Shown here: one piece after another, positions 43,302-51,920 of the stretch
Layout of the letters: each line of letters begins with the position of its first letter
How positions within the stretch are numbered: the first letter of the stretch is position 1
Source of the DNA: Pseudonocardia sp. DSM 110487
GTDB lineage: Bacteria; Actinomycetota; Actinomycetes; Mycobacteriales; Pseudonocardiaceae
Length of the DNA: 64,000 nucleotides
Direction: 5' to 3'
Assembly (NCBI RefSeq): GCF_019468565.1
Contig: NZ_CP080521.1
Location: 5,952,001 to 6,016,000, forward strand
Made by a program: the position numbers and the translations under genes
Notes under the pieces: generated by a model
Told to the model about the DNA's origin: nothing
The model's database searches: none
The model's input: the letters and a program-made list of their open reading frames with translations, nothing else

Positions 43302-44268
43302 CTAATCCACCGTGAGCACCGTCTTGAGGCGGCCCTCGCGGGGTGTGCAGGCCGCCGCGAAAGCAGCGGCCGCGTCCATGGCCGGCCGCACGTCCGTGAC
43401 CAGGTCGTCGGCCACCTGCGGGGACTCCCGCAGCTCGGCGAGGGCCCTGGCGAGCACCGCGCGGCGGTCGCGGGTGATGCCGCCCGCGATCCGCAGGTTG
43501 CGCCGCACCAGGGAGTAGACGTCGATCGGGTAGGCCTCGTGCACGGGGGATGCCGAAGCAGTAGATCGTGCCGCCGTCGGCGACCGCGCGCACGGCGTCG
43601 GCCACGGTGGCGGTCTGGTGCCCCACCGCCTCGACGATCACATCGGGCCGATCGCCTGCGCCGAGCGACGCCGCCCACGGGCCGCTGGCCGTCACCAGCA
43701 CGTCGTCGAGGCCGAAAGCGGCGGCGTGCGCGGTGCGGTCGACCGGGTCGACGCCGATGACGGCCGCCGCCCCGCGCCGGTGCAGCGCCCAGGCGAGCAA
43801 CAGGCCGATCGAGCCGAGCCCCAGCACCGCCACCCGACTGCCGCGCAGGTCGCCGAGCTGGTCGACCGCGTAGAGCACGCACGCCAGCGGCTGCGCCACG
43901 ACCGTCTGCGCGCGCCGCCCGTCCGCGATGGGGTGCAGCCCGGACCCGGCCGTGACCACGAGCTCCGCCAGCGCGTCCGCCGCCGACGCCCAGCCGACCA
44001 CCCGCTCCCCTACCACGACGCCGGGGTCGCGGGAAGCGTGCACCCGCCCGACGATCTCGTGCAGCGGGAAGCCCGGCGGCGCTCCCGCGGGCCGGCCACC
44101 CTCCGCCACCGCCTGACCGCCCGCCCGGAAGTAGGGCAGATCGCTGCCGCAGATGCCGCCGTGTTCGACGGCCACGAGCACCTCGCCGGGGCGCAGGTCG
44201 CCCGCGGCCGGGGCGGGCACCTCCACCGGTAGGAACGTCGACGGCCCCGTCAGCTGCTGTGCCCACAC
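43302..44268 (-). pseudogene. Zinc-type alcohol dehydrogenase, frameshifted
   Basis: The first about 240 residues (44268 to about 43550) give an MDR dehydrogenase: HGGICGSDLPYF, GFPLHEIVG and Rossmann motif VAVLGLGSIGLLLAWALH. At TIYCFGIP the frame leaves the family. The remainder (about 43550-43302, VHEAYPIDVYSLVRRN to KTVLTVD) continues one frame over. The shift maps to a run of five G (43545-43549 on the plus strand); four would restore one frame. Either a real inactivating mutation or a sequencing error. Related to threonine/sorbitol dehydrogenases. GTG start. Confidence 0.85.
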
Positions 44269-44278
44269 CCGATCTTGC

Positions 44279-45034
44279 CTACCGCGTCAGCGCGTCCGCC
44301 GCCATCCCTGTCCTGCCCCGACTCATGGCGTGCAGCCGCCGCAGCGACACGATGTGCAGGGCGACCGCCAGCGGGACCGCCGTCGTGGCGATGAGCGCGA
44401 GCGGCAGCAGTGCCACCGCCTCGGTTGACGGGGTGACGTCGAGCAGCCGAGCAGGCCCGAGCCCGGCGAGGAATGCGACCCCGACAGCGACCACCAGGTC
44501 GACGATGCCCATGATGTTGAACCACACCGCGCGTGCGTCGTAGATGCCACTGGCCAGGCGCCGCGCCACGAACGGCGCGGCCACCCCGATCGCGATGTCG
44601 CCGAGGGCGGCGGGAATCGCGAAGGCGGCGGGCAGCCCGCCCAGTGCCCACACGACGAGGAAGACGCCGCCGGCGACCCGCAACGTGTGCGGCCACGTCA
44701 GCAGGGCGGGAGCACCGGGGTCGGCGAGGATCCGACGCGCGACCGGGATGCGCGCCGCGACCAGCACCGCGGTCAGCGCCGCGACGGCGGCCAGCCCGAT
44801 CCACGGCCGGTTGGCCCCGGGATCCTGGCGGAAGGCGCCGACAGCGGCGAGCGCGCCACTGGTCACGAGCCAACCGGCCCATACGGCGCCCGCGGCCGTG
44901 ACGATCACAGTTGCCGTGCGCCGGCCCATGCCGACGGCGACCGCACCGCGGTACAACGCCACACCTGTCACGGCAGGTATTCCGACCACTCCCACCATGA
45001 CCAATGCCCACACGTATACCGGTAGCTCGTACAT
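44279..45034 (-). CDS. Integral membrane protein of unknown function
   Basis: A 251-residue hydrophobic protein with about seven predicted helices (starts near 5, 38, 77, 113, 135, 170, 205) and short Arg-rich loops. I do not recognise the family. ATG 45034 sits behind GGAGG. Divergent from a TetR-family gene, with two overlapping palindromes between, so it is the likely target of that repressor; an efflux or permease-like role would fit but is unproven. Confidence 0.65.
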   Translation of the reverse strand: MYELPVYVWALVMVGVVGIPAVTGVALYRGAVAVGMGRRTATVIVTAAGAVWAGWLVTSGALAAVGAFRQDPGANRPWIGLAAVAALTAVLVAARIPVARRILADPGAPALLTWPHTLRVAGGVFLVVWALGGLPAAFAIPAALGDIAIGVAAPFVARRLASGIYDARAVWFNIMGIVDLVVAVGVAFLAGLGPARLLDVTPSTEAVALLPLALIATTAVPLAVALHIVSLRRLHAMSRGRTGMAADALTR

Positions 45035-45065
45035 TGGAGACGCCTCCCCGAATCTCTGGACAACG

Positions 45066-45091
45066 TGTTCGCTGTCGAACAAACTGTTCGA
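45066..45091. promoter_or_regulatory. Overlapping TetR operators
   Basis: Two palindromes share a half-site: TGTTCG-CTGT-CGAACA (45066-45081) and TCGAACA-AAC-TGTTCGA (45075-45091, perfect 7-base arms). They lie between the divergent membrane-protein and tetR genes, 32-57 bases from the membrane-protein start. Confidence 0.7.
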
Positions 45092-45173
45092 CTGGGCCGG
45101 ACCGCGGTCAACAAGCAGTCCGCCCTGGGTGTCCGCTACCGAACAGATCTCACGGAATGTCCGGGAGGCCGGC

Positions 45174-45767
45174 ATGGCCGTCGCCGCAAACCAAGATCGA
45201 CGCGTTCGCCGTACCTGCCGCATCCTGCACGAAGCATTGATCTCGCTCGTCCTCGAGAAGGGGTACGAGCGCATCACGGTGCAGGACATCCTCGATCGCG
45301 CCGACGTCGGTCGATCGACGTTCTACGCGCACTTCCGCGACAAGGAGGCGTTGCTGGTCGCCGGCTTCGACACCATGCGCGACGAGCTGCGGCGCGATCT
45401 CGACGCGATGCGGCCGGGCGTGCAACCGGCGGACCCGACCTCCCCCGCCGCCGCCGTCTTCGGACACGCCTACCGCAACCGGCGCGTCTACCGCGCGATG
45501 TGCGGCAAGCGGGGCGGCAACGTCGTCCGTCGACACCTGCACGGCGTCATCGGCGGCATGCTGCGCGAGCACCTGCGCCCGCACCTCGCCGCTGCCGGCT
45601 CGGACCTGCCCGTCGACGTGGTCGCCGAGTTCTGCACCGCCGCAATGCTCGGTCTGCTCGTCTGGTGGGTCGACCAGGACTTCCCACACGGCCCCGCCGA
45701 GCTCGCCAGCATGTACCGACGACTGGCCGCCCCCGGCGTGCTCGCGGCGCTCGGCCACGGATCTTGA
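45174..45767 (+). CDS. TetR family transcriptional regulator
   Basis: A 197-residue TetR protein: HTH near 12-58 (YERITVQDILDRADVGRSTFYAHFRDKEALL), then a helical ligand domain with a C-terminal TetR_C-like part including a Trp-rich helix (LGLLVWWVDQDF). ATG 45174 is behind GGGAGG. Divergent from the membrane protein gene; overlapping palindromes in the gap support autoregulation. Confidence 0.87.
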   Translation: MAVAANQDRRVRRTCRILHEALISLVLEKGYERITVQDILDRADVGRSTFYAHFRDKEALLVAGFDTMRDELRRDLDAMRPGVQPADPTSPAAAVFGHAYRNRRVYRAMCGKRGGNVVRRHLHGVIGGMLREHLRPHLAAAGSDLPVDVVAEFCTAAMLGLLVWWVDQDFPHGPAELASMYRRLAAPGVLAALGHGS

Positions 45768-45846
45768 GGGAATCACCTGCCGGGCCGCGAGCGCCGGCTG
45801 GGACGTCAAGCCGCTCGCCACCGGCATTCAACGGATTTGTGCGACG

Positions 45847-46563
45847 ATGATCGAGAACTGCTCCGAATCAGACGCGATGGGAGGTGGTTCCCGAGTGGGC
45901 TCACACCCTGCGGACACGGTGCCGGACCGGGATCTGCACGACGCCGAGTCGATCTGGGAATACCACCAGATGGGCCACGCGCTCCGCCCTTGCGACGTGG
46001 CCATCGGGCTCGGCAGCCACGATCTCGGCGTGGCGGTCCATGCATCGGAGCTGTTCCACGCCGGCTTGTTCCCGGTCGTCGTATTCAGCGGGGCGACCAG
46101 TCCGACGACGCGGCAACGGTTCCCCCGTGGGGAGGCGGCGCACTACCGCGAGCACGCGATGAAGCTGGGCGTACCTGCGCAGGCGATCCTGGTCGAGCCG
46201 TACGCGACGAACACCGGGGCCAACATCGAGCTCTCGCGCAAGGTCCTCGCCGCCGCCGGACTGGAGCCGCGCTCGGCCTTGCTGATCTCCAAGCCCTACA
46301 CGCAACGGCGCGCCTTCGCCACTGCCGGAAAGGTATGGCCGGAACTGCAGGTCGTGTGCGCATCCGAACGGTTGTCCTTCCCCGACTACCTGAGCGGTAT
46401 CGGCGACCAGCGACTCGTGGTCGACATGATCGTGGGTGATCTGCAGCGCGTCATCGAATACCCGCGACGGGGATTCGCCGTCGAGCAAGACGTACCGATC
46501 GACGTGGAGAAGGCGTATGCGCGGCTCGTGGACCGCGGGTACACGAGCCGACTGCTCAGATGA
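45847..46563 (+). CDS. YdcF/DUF218 family protein
   Basis: A 238-residue protein of the YdcF/ElyC-like DUF218 family: CDVAIGLGSHDLGVAVHASELF, VVVFSGATSPTTRQRFPRGEA, EPYATNTGANIELSRKVL. The fold is Rossmann-like. Members bind SAM or act in envelope metabolism, but function is generally unclear. No signal peptide is evident. The start could be later (GTG at 45895). It converges on the RpiR gene with 13 bases between stops. Confidence 0.75.
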   Translation: MIENCSESDAMGGGSRVGSHPADTVPDRDLHDAESIWEYHQMGHALRPCDVAIGLGSHDLGVAVHASELFHAGLFPVVVFSGATSPTTRQRFPRGEAAHYREHAMKLGVPAQAILVEPYATNTGANIELSRKVLAAAGLEPRSALLISKPYTQRRAFATAGKVWPELQVVCASERLSFPDYLSGIGDQRLVVDMIVGDLQRVIEYPRRGFAVEQDVPIDVEKAYARLVDRGYTSRLLR

Positions 46564-46576
46564 CCCGTCCTGGTAT

Positions 46577-47482
46577 TCACTCCGCTGTTGGCGGCAACAG
46601 CTTCGGAATCGGCCGCCGGTGCATCAGGTCGAACCGCGCCCACATCGCCTCCGCCGCCTCGATCGACGCGTTGGTCCGGGCCGGGTCGACGGCGGCGAGC
46701 TGCGCGACGATCGCCTGGACCATGGCCATGCCCGCGGTCAGGGACGGGAAGAACGTCACGCCCTCGGCCGGGACCATGAGCACCCGATCCGCGGCACGGG
46801 CCAGCGCGGGGCTGGCCGCGTCGGAGACGACGAACACCCGGGCACCCCTGCGGTGTGCCTCGTTCGCGGCCCGGACGGTGTTCTCGATCAGGCGCCAGAA
46901 GCTGATCGCGACGAGGACGTCGTCGGCGGTGAGCGCCGCCACCGCGTTGGCGAGCCCTTCGGCGGTCACGGCCTGCACGTCGTAGCCCGCGAGCCGCGCG
47001 TTGTGCGCGAACGCGAGGCCGACGGAGGCGTAGCTGCCCTCGGCGACCACGACCGTGCGACGGGCGGCTGCGACGGCTTCGGCGGCGGCCCGGATGTCGT
47101 CCTCGTCGAACCGCCTGGTGAGCAGCGCGAGGCCGTCGAGATCACGGCGCAGCGAGGCCAGCCCGGGCGAGCCGACGCCCGTCCGCGCCTCGGCCACCTG
47201 CGGAGCCGTCAACGACGAGAGATAGCGCGCCCGCAGCTCCTGCTGGAGCGCGGGCCAGCCGGCGAAGCCCAGCGCCTGCGCGGTGCGGGTGACCGTGGCG
47301 ACGTTCACGCCTGCGAGCTGGGCGAGCTCGGCGGTCGACCCGAACGAGGCCCTCCGCGGTTGCGAGATCAGCACCTCGAGCACGGCGGCCGACTTGGGCC
47401 GGAGCCCGCGCGGGGGCAGCCGGCCGCGCAGCCAGTACTCGAGGCCGTCGTCGGCGTCCCCGTCGGTCATGCGACCCATCAT
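46577..47482 (-). CDS. MurR/RpiR family regulator
   Basis: A 301-residue regulator: N-terminal RpiR HTH (about 10-85, GSTAELAQLAGVNVATVTRTAQALGF) and C-terminal SIS sugar-phosphate-binding domain (about 125-260, VVVAEGSYASVGLAFAHNARLAGYDV). Divergent from an MFS-amidohydrolase operon, with TGCAA-type dyads overlapping the start region. It probably senses a phosphorylated sugar or amino sugar. ATG at 47470 is an alternative start. Confidence 0.85.
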   Translation of the reverse strand: MMGRMTDGDADDGLEYWLRGRLPPRGLRPKSAAVLEVLISQPRRASFGSTAELAQLAGVNVATVTRTAQALGFAGWPALQQELRARYLSSLTAPQVAEARTGVGSPGLASLRRDLDGLALLTRRFDEDDIRAAAEAVAAARRTVVVAEGSYASVGLAFAHNARLAGYDVQAVTAEGLANAVAALTADDVLVAISFWRLIENTVRAANEAHRRGARVFVVSDAASPALARAADRVLMVPAEGVTFFPSLTAGMAMVQAIVAQLAAVDPARTNASIEAAEAMWARFDLMHRRPIPKLLPPTAE

Positions 47483-47493
47483 TGCAAAATCTG

Positions 47494-47509
47494 TGCAACA
47501 TCCGTTGCA
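47494..47509. promoter_or_regulatory. Putative RpiR operator
   Basis: Perfect dyad TGCAAC-ATCC-GTTGCA, flanked by further TTGCA/TGCAA half-sites at 47482-47487 and 47521-47525. The whole run (47482-47525) is markedly A/T-rich for this genome and lies between the divergent rpiR and MFS genes. Confidence 0.6.
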
Positions 47510-47540
47510 TCTGCCGAAATTTGCACCATACGCTGCCGCG

Positions 47541-48914
47541 GTGACCCTGCTGGCACGCCTGGACCGCCTCCCCCTGAGCCGTCCCCACTACAAGCTGCTG
47601 CTCATCGGCGGGCTCGGCTACACGTTCGATGCGATGGACGCGGCGGTGGTCGCGTTCCTCCTGCCGAGCGCCAAGGAGGTCTGGCAGCTCGACAACGCCC
47701 AGCTCGGCCTGATCGGCTCGGCGGCGCCGTTCGGCTTCCTCTTCGGCGCGATCGCCGCGGGGATACTGGGCGACCGCATCGGGCGCAAGAAGGTCATGAT
47801 GTACGCGCTGGCCTTCTACGCCGCGTTCTCGGTGGTCGCGGCGTTCGCGCCGAACTACGAGCTCTTCCTCGCCGCGAGGGTCCTCGCCGGGGCGGGGGCG
47901 GGCGCCGAGAGCGCGATCATCGCGCCGTTCCTGTCCGAGTTCGTACCGGCGCGCAGGCGCGGGTGGTTCGTGGGCGCGCTCGCAGGCTTCTTCTCCTTCG
48001 GTTTCGTGGCCGCGGCGCTGATCGGCCGGTTCGTCGTGACGCCGCTCCCGGAGGGCTGGCGGATCGCGCAGGTCATCACGGCGCTGCCGATCGTGATGCT
48101 GCTGTGGTGGCGCCGCTCCCTGCCGGAGTCACCGCGTTACCTGCTGGCGAACGGGCGTCGCGAGGAGGCCGAAAAGGTGGTCCTCGCCATCGAGCGGGAC
48201 GTGGAGAAGGCCACGGGTCAGCCCTTGCCGCCGGTCCCCGCCGCGGCGGCGGAGCCCGCGACCGATACCCCGAAGGTCAACCTGCTGACCGCGCTCCGGT
48301 TCCTGTGGAGCCGGGCGATGGCGCGGCGCACCGCGGTGATCTGGACGATCTGGTTCGTCATCACCTTCTCCTACTACGGGTTCTTCTCCTGGATCCCCAC
48401 GCTGCTCATCGAGCGCGGGATCACCGTGACCCGCAGCTTCGAGTTCTCGATCATCATCTACCTGGCCCAGATCCCCGGGTACTTCTCCGCGGCATGGCTC
48501 ACCGAACGGCTCGACCGCAAGCACACGATCGCGCTCTACCTCTGCGGCTCGGCGGTCAGCGCGTTCTGGCTGAGCCAGACCGACGCCCCGTGGTCGATCA
48601 CCCTCGCCGGGGCCGTCCTCTCGTTCTTCCTGAACGGCACCTACGCCGGGCTGTACTCCTACACCCCCGAGGTGTTCCCCACCTGGATCCGGGCCAGCGG
48701 AACCGGCCTGGCCAGCGCGTTCGGCCGGGTAGGCAGCATCCTGGCGCCCACGATCATCGGCCTGTCCGCCGCGAGCCTCGGGTTCGCCGGTGTCTTCGGG
48801 CTCACCACGGCCGTACTGTCCGTCGGCGTGATCTGCGTCCTCGTGTTCGGCCTGTCCACCGCGGGCCGCTCGCTCGAGGAACTCACCGAACGCGTGGAGG
48901 TGCCGTCGAAGTGA
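47541..48914 (+). CDS. MFS metabolite:H+ symporter
   Basis: A 457-residue transporter with about twelve helices; sugar-porter/AAHS-like motifs ILGDRIGRKKVM (loop 2-3) and SLPESPRYLLANGR (after helix 6), plus a long central loop (about 215-260). GTG 47541 start. GTGA overlap with the following amidohydrolase gene. Imports an organic acid, aromatic acid or sugar-like compound; undetermined. Confidence 0.87.
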   Translation: MTLLARLDRLPLSRPHYKLLLIGGLGYTFDAMDAAVVAFLLPSAKEVWQLDNAQLGLIGSAAPFGFLFGAIAAGILGDRIGRKKVMMYALAFYAAFSVVAAFAPNYELFLAARVLAGAGAGAESAIIAPFLSEFVPARRRGWFVGALAGFFSFGFVAAALIGRFVVTPLPEGWRIAQVITALPIVMLLWWRRSLPESPRYLLANGRREEAEKVVLAIERDVEKATGQPLPPVPAAAAEPATDTPKVNLLTALRFLWSRAMARRTAVIWTIWFVITFSYYGFFSWIPTLLIERGITVTRSFEFSIIIYLAQIPGYFSAAWLTERLDRKHTIALYLCGSAVSAFWLSQTDAPWSITLAGAVLSFFLNGTYAGLYSYTPEVFPTWIRASGTGLASAFGRVGSILAPTIIGLSAASLGFAGVFGLTTAVLSVGVICVLVFGLSTAGRSLEELTERVEVPSK

Positions 48915-50128
48915 CCGCTGGCTCGCTGCTGCTCCGCAACGCCCGGCTGCTCGACCCCGCCGAGGGGAGCTACGTCGAGGGCGACATCCGGTGCGCCGAC
49001 GGCCGGATCGTCGAGATCGGTACCGGCCTCACGGCGCCCGACGTGCCCACCGAGGACGTCCGCGGCGCGGTGGTGATGCCCGGCCTGATCGACGCCCACG
49101 TCCACGTCACCGCGCTCACCGCCGACCTGAGCTCGCTCCCCTCGCTCTCCCCGTCGTACGTCGCGGCCCACAGCGCCCGGATCATGGGGCAGATGCTCGA
49201 CCGCGGGTTCACCACGGTCCGCGACGCCTCCGGCGCCGACTACGGGCTCGCCGACGCGCAGGCGGAAGGCCTCGTCCGCGGGCCGCGCCTGCTGTTCTGC
49301 GGGCGGGCGCTCAGCCAGACCGGCGGGCACGGCGACGGGCGTCCCCGCGGCACCCACCGCCACGACGACCACCCGTGCTGCGCGGGCCTCGGCCGCATCG
49401 CCGACGGGGTGGACGCCGTGCGCGCCGCCGCCCGCGACGAGCTGCGCAAGGGCGCCCACCACATCAAGGTGATGGCCTCCGGCGGGGTCGCGTCGCCGAC
49501 CGACCGCATCGACTCCACCCAGTACGCGGTCGAGGAGCTGCGCGCCATCGTCGAGGAGGCGACGGCCGCCAACCGGTACGTGGCCGCCCACGCCTACACC
49601 GCCCGCGCCGTGAACCGCGCACTGGAGGTGGGGATCCGCTCGATCGAGCACGGCAACCTGCTCGATGACCGCAGCGTCGAGCTGTTCCGCGACCGCGACG
49701 CCTTCCTCGTGCCGACGCTGGTGACCTACTGGGCCCTCAAGGAGGAGGGCCGCGAGTTCGGGCTCCCGGAGTCGAGCTGGCGCAAGGTCGACGAGGTGCT
49801 CGGCGCGGGCCTTGCGGCCCTCGAACGCGCCGCGCGCGGCGGCGTCAAGATCGTCTACGGCACCGACCTGCTCGGCGGCATGCACCGCCACCAGAGGCAC
49901 GAGTTCCGGCTGCGCGCCGAGGTGCAGGCGCCGCTCGACATCATCCGGTCGGCCACGTCCGTCGCGGCCGAACTGGTGAACATGCCCGGCGAGATCGGCG
50001 CGCTGCGGCCCGGCGCGCACGCCGACCTCCTCGTGTTCGACGGCGACCCACTCGCCGACGTCGGTGTGCTGGTGGAGCCGAAGCACCTCCGGCACGTCAT
50101 ACAGACCGGCACCATCGTCAGCGGGTAG
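48911..50128 (+). CDS. Imidazolonepropionase-like metal-dependent amidohydrolase
   Basis: A 405-residue amidohydrolase: N-terminal metal pair VMPGLIDAHVHVTA (near 60), carboxylated-Lys candidate in HHIKVMASGG, His in YVAAHAYTARAV and HGN, and Asp in YGTDLLGGMH. This matches the imidazolonepropionase-related Xaa-Pro-dipeptidase/aryl-dipeptidase-like group, which hydrolyses amide bonds of N-acyl or dipeptide compounds. Coupled to the MFS transporter by overlap, so it probably processes the imported compound. Confidence 0.83.
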   Translation: MTAGSLLLRNARLLDPAEGSYVEGDIRCADGRIVEIGTGLTAPDVPTEDVRGAVVMPGLIDAHVHVTALTADLSSLPSLSPSYVAAHSARIMGQMLDRGFTTVRDASGADYGLADAQAEGLVRGPRLLFCGRALSQTGGHGDGRPRGTHRHDDHPCCAGLGRIADGVDAVRAAARDELRKGAHHIKVMASGGVASPTDRIDSTQYAVEELRAIVEEATAANRYVAAHAYTARAVNRALEVGIRSIEHGNLLDDRSVELFRDRDAFLVPTLVTYWALKEEGREFGLPESSWRKVDEVLGAGLAALERAARGGVKIVYGTDLLGGMHRHQRHEFRLRAEVQAPLDIIRSATSVAAELVNMPGEIGALRPGAHADLLVFDGDPLADVGVLVEPKHLRHVIQTGTIVSG

Positions 50129-50215
50129 GACATGATCGACGTCACGTCCCCCATCCGATCGATCGGCTACGCGGTCGTCCGTCATGCACGCGACAACCGA
50201 TGAGCGGGGGGTTCG

Positions 50216-50407
50216 ATGATCCGGTTCGAGGTGGACCAGGTGTGGGACCTGTCGGGTAGGGCTGGGCTCCTGGTCACGGGTTGGATGCGCGACGGGGTGA
50301 TCGGCCAAGGCACGTCCCTGCGCGACGAGTCGACACGGCGCACGTGGGAGGTGCTCGGCCTGGAGTTCCACGCGCCGAAAGACATGGACCGGAGGTGGGA
50401 AGCACTA
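50216..50407 (+). pseudogene. Truncated EF-Tu-domain-like small ORF
   Basis: ATG 50216 behind GGGGGG gives about 60 residues with an EF-Tu domain 2-like pattern (VDQVWDLSGRAGLLVTGW then GVIGQGTSL and VLGLEFHAPKD). The reading frame then runs directly into the antisense strand of the formate/nitrite channel gene without a stop codon. I read this as a small beta-barrel gene that lost its 3' end where the channel gene now ends. A coincidental open frame remains possible. Confidence 0.4.
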
Positions 50408-51256
50408 GCGGGAGGCGGCCACCGGCTCGCCGGTCTCGTCGCGCACCGGACGCATGCGGCCCACGCCGGGACGCGCGTGGGTGGCGTACAGCGTGAGCCC
50501 GACGAACGTGAGCCCGCCGACGAGGTTGCCGACCACGGTGGGGAACTCGTTCCACACGAAGTAGTCGAGGATCGAGAAGTCGCCGCCGAGCATGAGACCG
50601 GACGGGAACAGGAACATGTTGACGACCGAGTGCTCGAAGCCCATGTAGAAGAAGACCAGGATGGGCATCCACATCCCGATCACCTTGCCCGACACGGATG
50701 TCGAGATCATCGCGGCGACGACACCGGTGGAGACCATCCAGTTGCACAGGACGCCGCGCAGGAACAGGGTGAGCATCCCGGCGGCGCCGTGGTCGGCGTA
50801 GCCCACCGTCCTCGCCGAGCCGATCTCGCCGAGCCGCTGCCCGACGTCGTTCGGGTCCACGGTGAAGGCGTAGGTGAGGATCACGGCCATCATGAGCGCC
50901 ACGGTGAGCGCGCCTGCGAAGTTGCCGACGAAGACCAGGCCCCAGTTGCGCAGGACGCCCTTGATCGTGACTCCGGGCCGCTTGTCGATCCAGGCCAGCG
51001 GCACCAGCGTGAAGACGCCGGTCAGGAGGTCGAATCCCAGCAGGTACAGCAGGCAGAACCCGACCGGGAACAGCAGCGCCCCGACGAGCGCCGAGCCGGT
51101 CTGCACGGTGACCGTGACCGCGAACGCCGCGGCGAGGGCCAGGATGGCCCCGGCCATGTACGCCCGGATCATGGTGTCGCGGGTGGACATGAAGACCTTC
51201 GCCTCGCCCGCGTCGATCATCTTTCCGACGAACTCCGACGGGTTCACGTAGGACAT
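50405..51256 (-). CDS. Formate/nitrite transporter family channel
   Basis: A 283-residue, six-helix FNT-family protein with the usual signatures: NWGLVFVGNFAGAL and LCNWMVSTGVVAAMI (NxxxN-type half-repeats) and VFFYMGFEHSVVNMFLFP containing the family His. These pentamers conduct small monovalent anions (formate, nitrite, hydrosulfide). Divergent from cyanase, so cyanate or bicarbonate passage is possible here, but unproven. The C-terminal tail is short and Arg-rich. Confidence 0.88.
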   Translation of the reverse strand: MSYVNPSEFVGKMIDAGEAKVFMSTRDTMIRAYMAGAILALAAAFAVTVTVQTGSALVGALLFPVGFCLLYLLGFDLLTGVFTLVPLAWIDKRPGVTIKGVLRNWGLVFVGNFAGALTVALMMAVILTYAFTVDPNDVGQRLGEIGSARTVGYADHGAAGMLTLFLRGVLCNWMVSTGVVAAMISTSVSGKVIGMWMPILVFFYMGFEHSVVNMFLFPSGLMLGGDFSILDYFVWNEFPTVVGNLVGGLTFVGLTLYATHARPGVGRMRPVRDETGEPVAASR

Positions 51257-51475
51257 ACGGCACTCCTCAGCACTTTCACGGCAGGCCGCATCGAGTCTCG
51301 AAACCGGGTGTTTCCCTGTCGTTACAGCCCGACGATCATCACGTCACGCCCCGCTCACGGCCATCAGGTCCACCCGGTAAGGCGTGCGTATCGCGCACGT
51401 AACACGCGTGCAAAACGCGCCCGCGAGCCTGACGTCACCCAACGATCTTCGAAGGAGCGGGCCATCAATCCGATC

Positions 51476-51913
51476 ATGAGCAAGTCCGACGCCGCCGACC
51501 TCGTCGTCGCCGCCCGGAAGCGCAAGGGCCTCTCGTGGGCCGGGATCGCAGGCGCCCTTGGCACCCCACTGGTGTGGACCACCGCGGCACTGCTCGGCCA
51601 GCACCCGATGACCGGCGAGCAGGCCGACAAGGCGTGCGAGCTGCTCGGCCTGGGCGAGGCCGTTGCCGAGAGCCTCCAGCTCCAGCCATCCCGTGGCACC
51701 GACCCGGCCGTCATGGCCGACCCCACGATCTACCGCTTCACCGAGGCCCTCGCGGTCTACGGGCCCGCGCTCAAGGAGCTCATCCACGAGGAGTTCGGCG
51801 ACGGGATCATGAGCGCCATCAACTTCCGCGTCGACGTCTCCCGGCGGCCCGACCCCGACGGCGACCGGGTGGTCGTCACCTTCGACGGGAAGTTCCTCGA
51901 CTACCGCTGGTGA
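51476..51913 (+). CDS. cynS: Cyanase (cyanate hydratase)
   Basis: A 145-residue cyanase with an N-terminal HTH-like domain and the C-terminal catalytic domain. All three catalytic residues are visible at the family spacing: R87 and E90 (IYRFTEALAVYGP), and S113 (GIMSAINFRVD), each offset by 9 from E. coli CynS (R96, E99, S122). It converts cyanate and bicarbonate to ammonia and CO2. ATG 51476 is the first good start; AAGGAG is about 18 bases upstream. Divergent from the FNT channel. Confidence 0.93.
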   Translation: MSKSDAADLVVAARKRKGLSWAGIAGALGTPLVWTTAALLGQHPMTGEQADKACELLGLGEAVAESLQLQPSRGTDPAVMADPTIYRFTEALAVYGPALKELIHEEFGDGIMSAINFRVDVSRRPDPDGDRVVVTFDGKFLDYRW

Positions 51914-51920
51914 CGCGAGG

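Noticed and set aside
50216..51913. Long plus-strand frame appearing to join the EF-Tu-like ORF to cyanase
   Set aside because: The middle is antisense to the clear six-helix channel gene; the joint frame is an effect of high GC.
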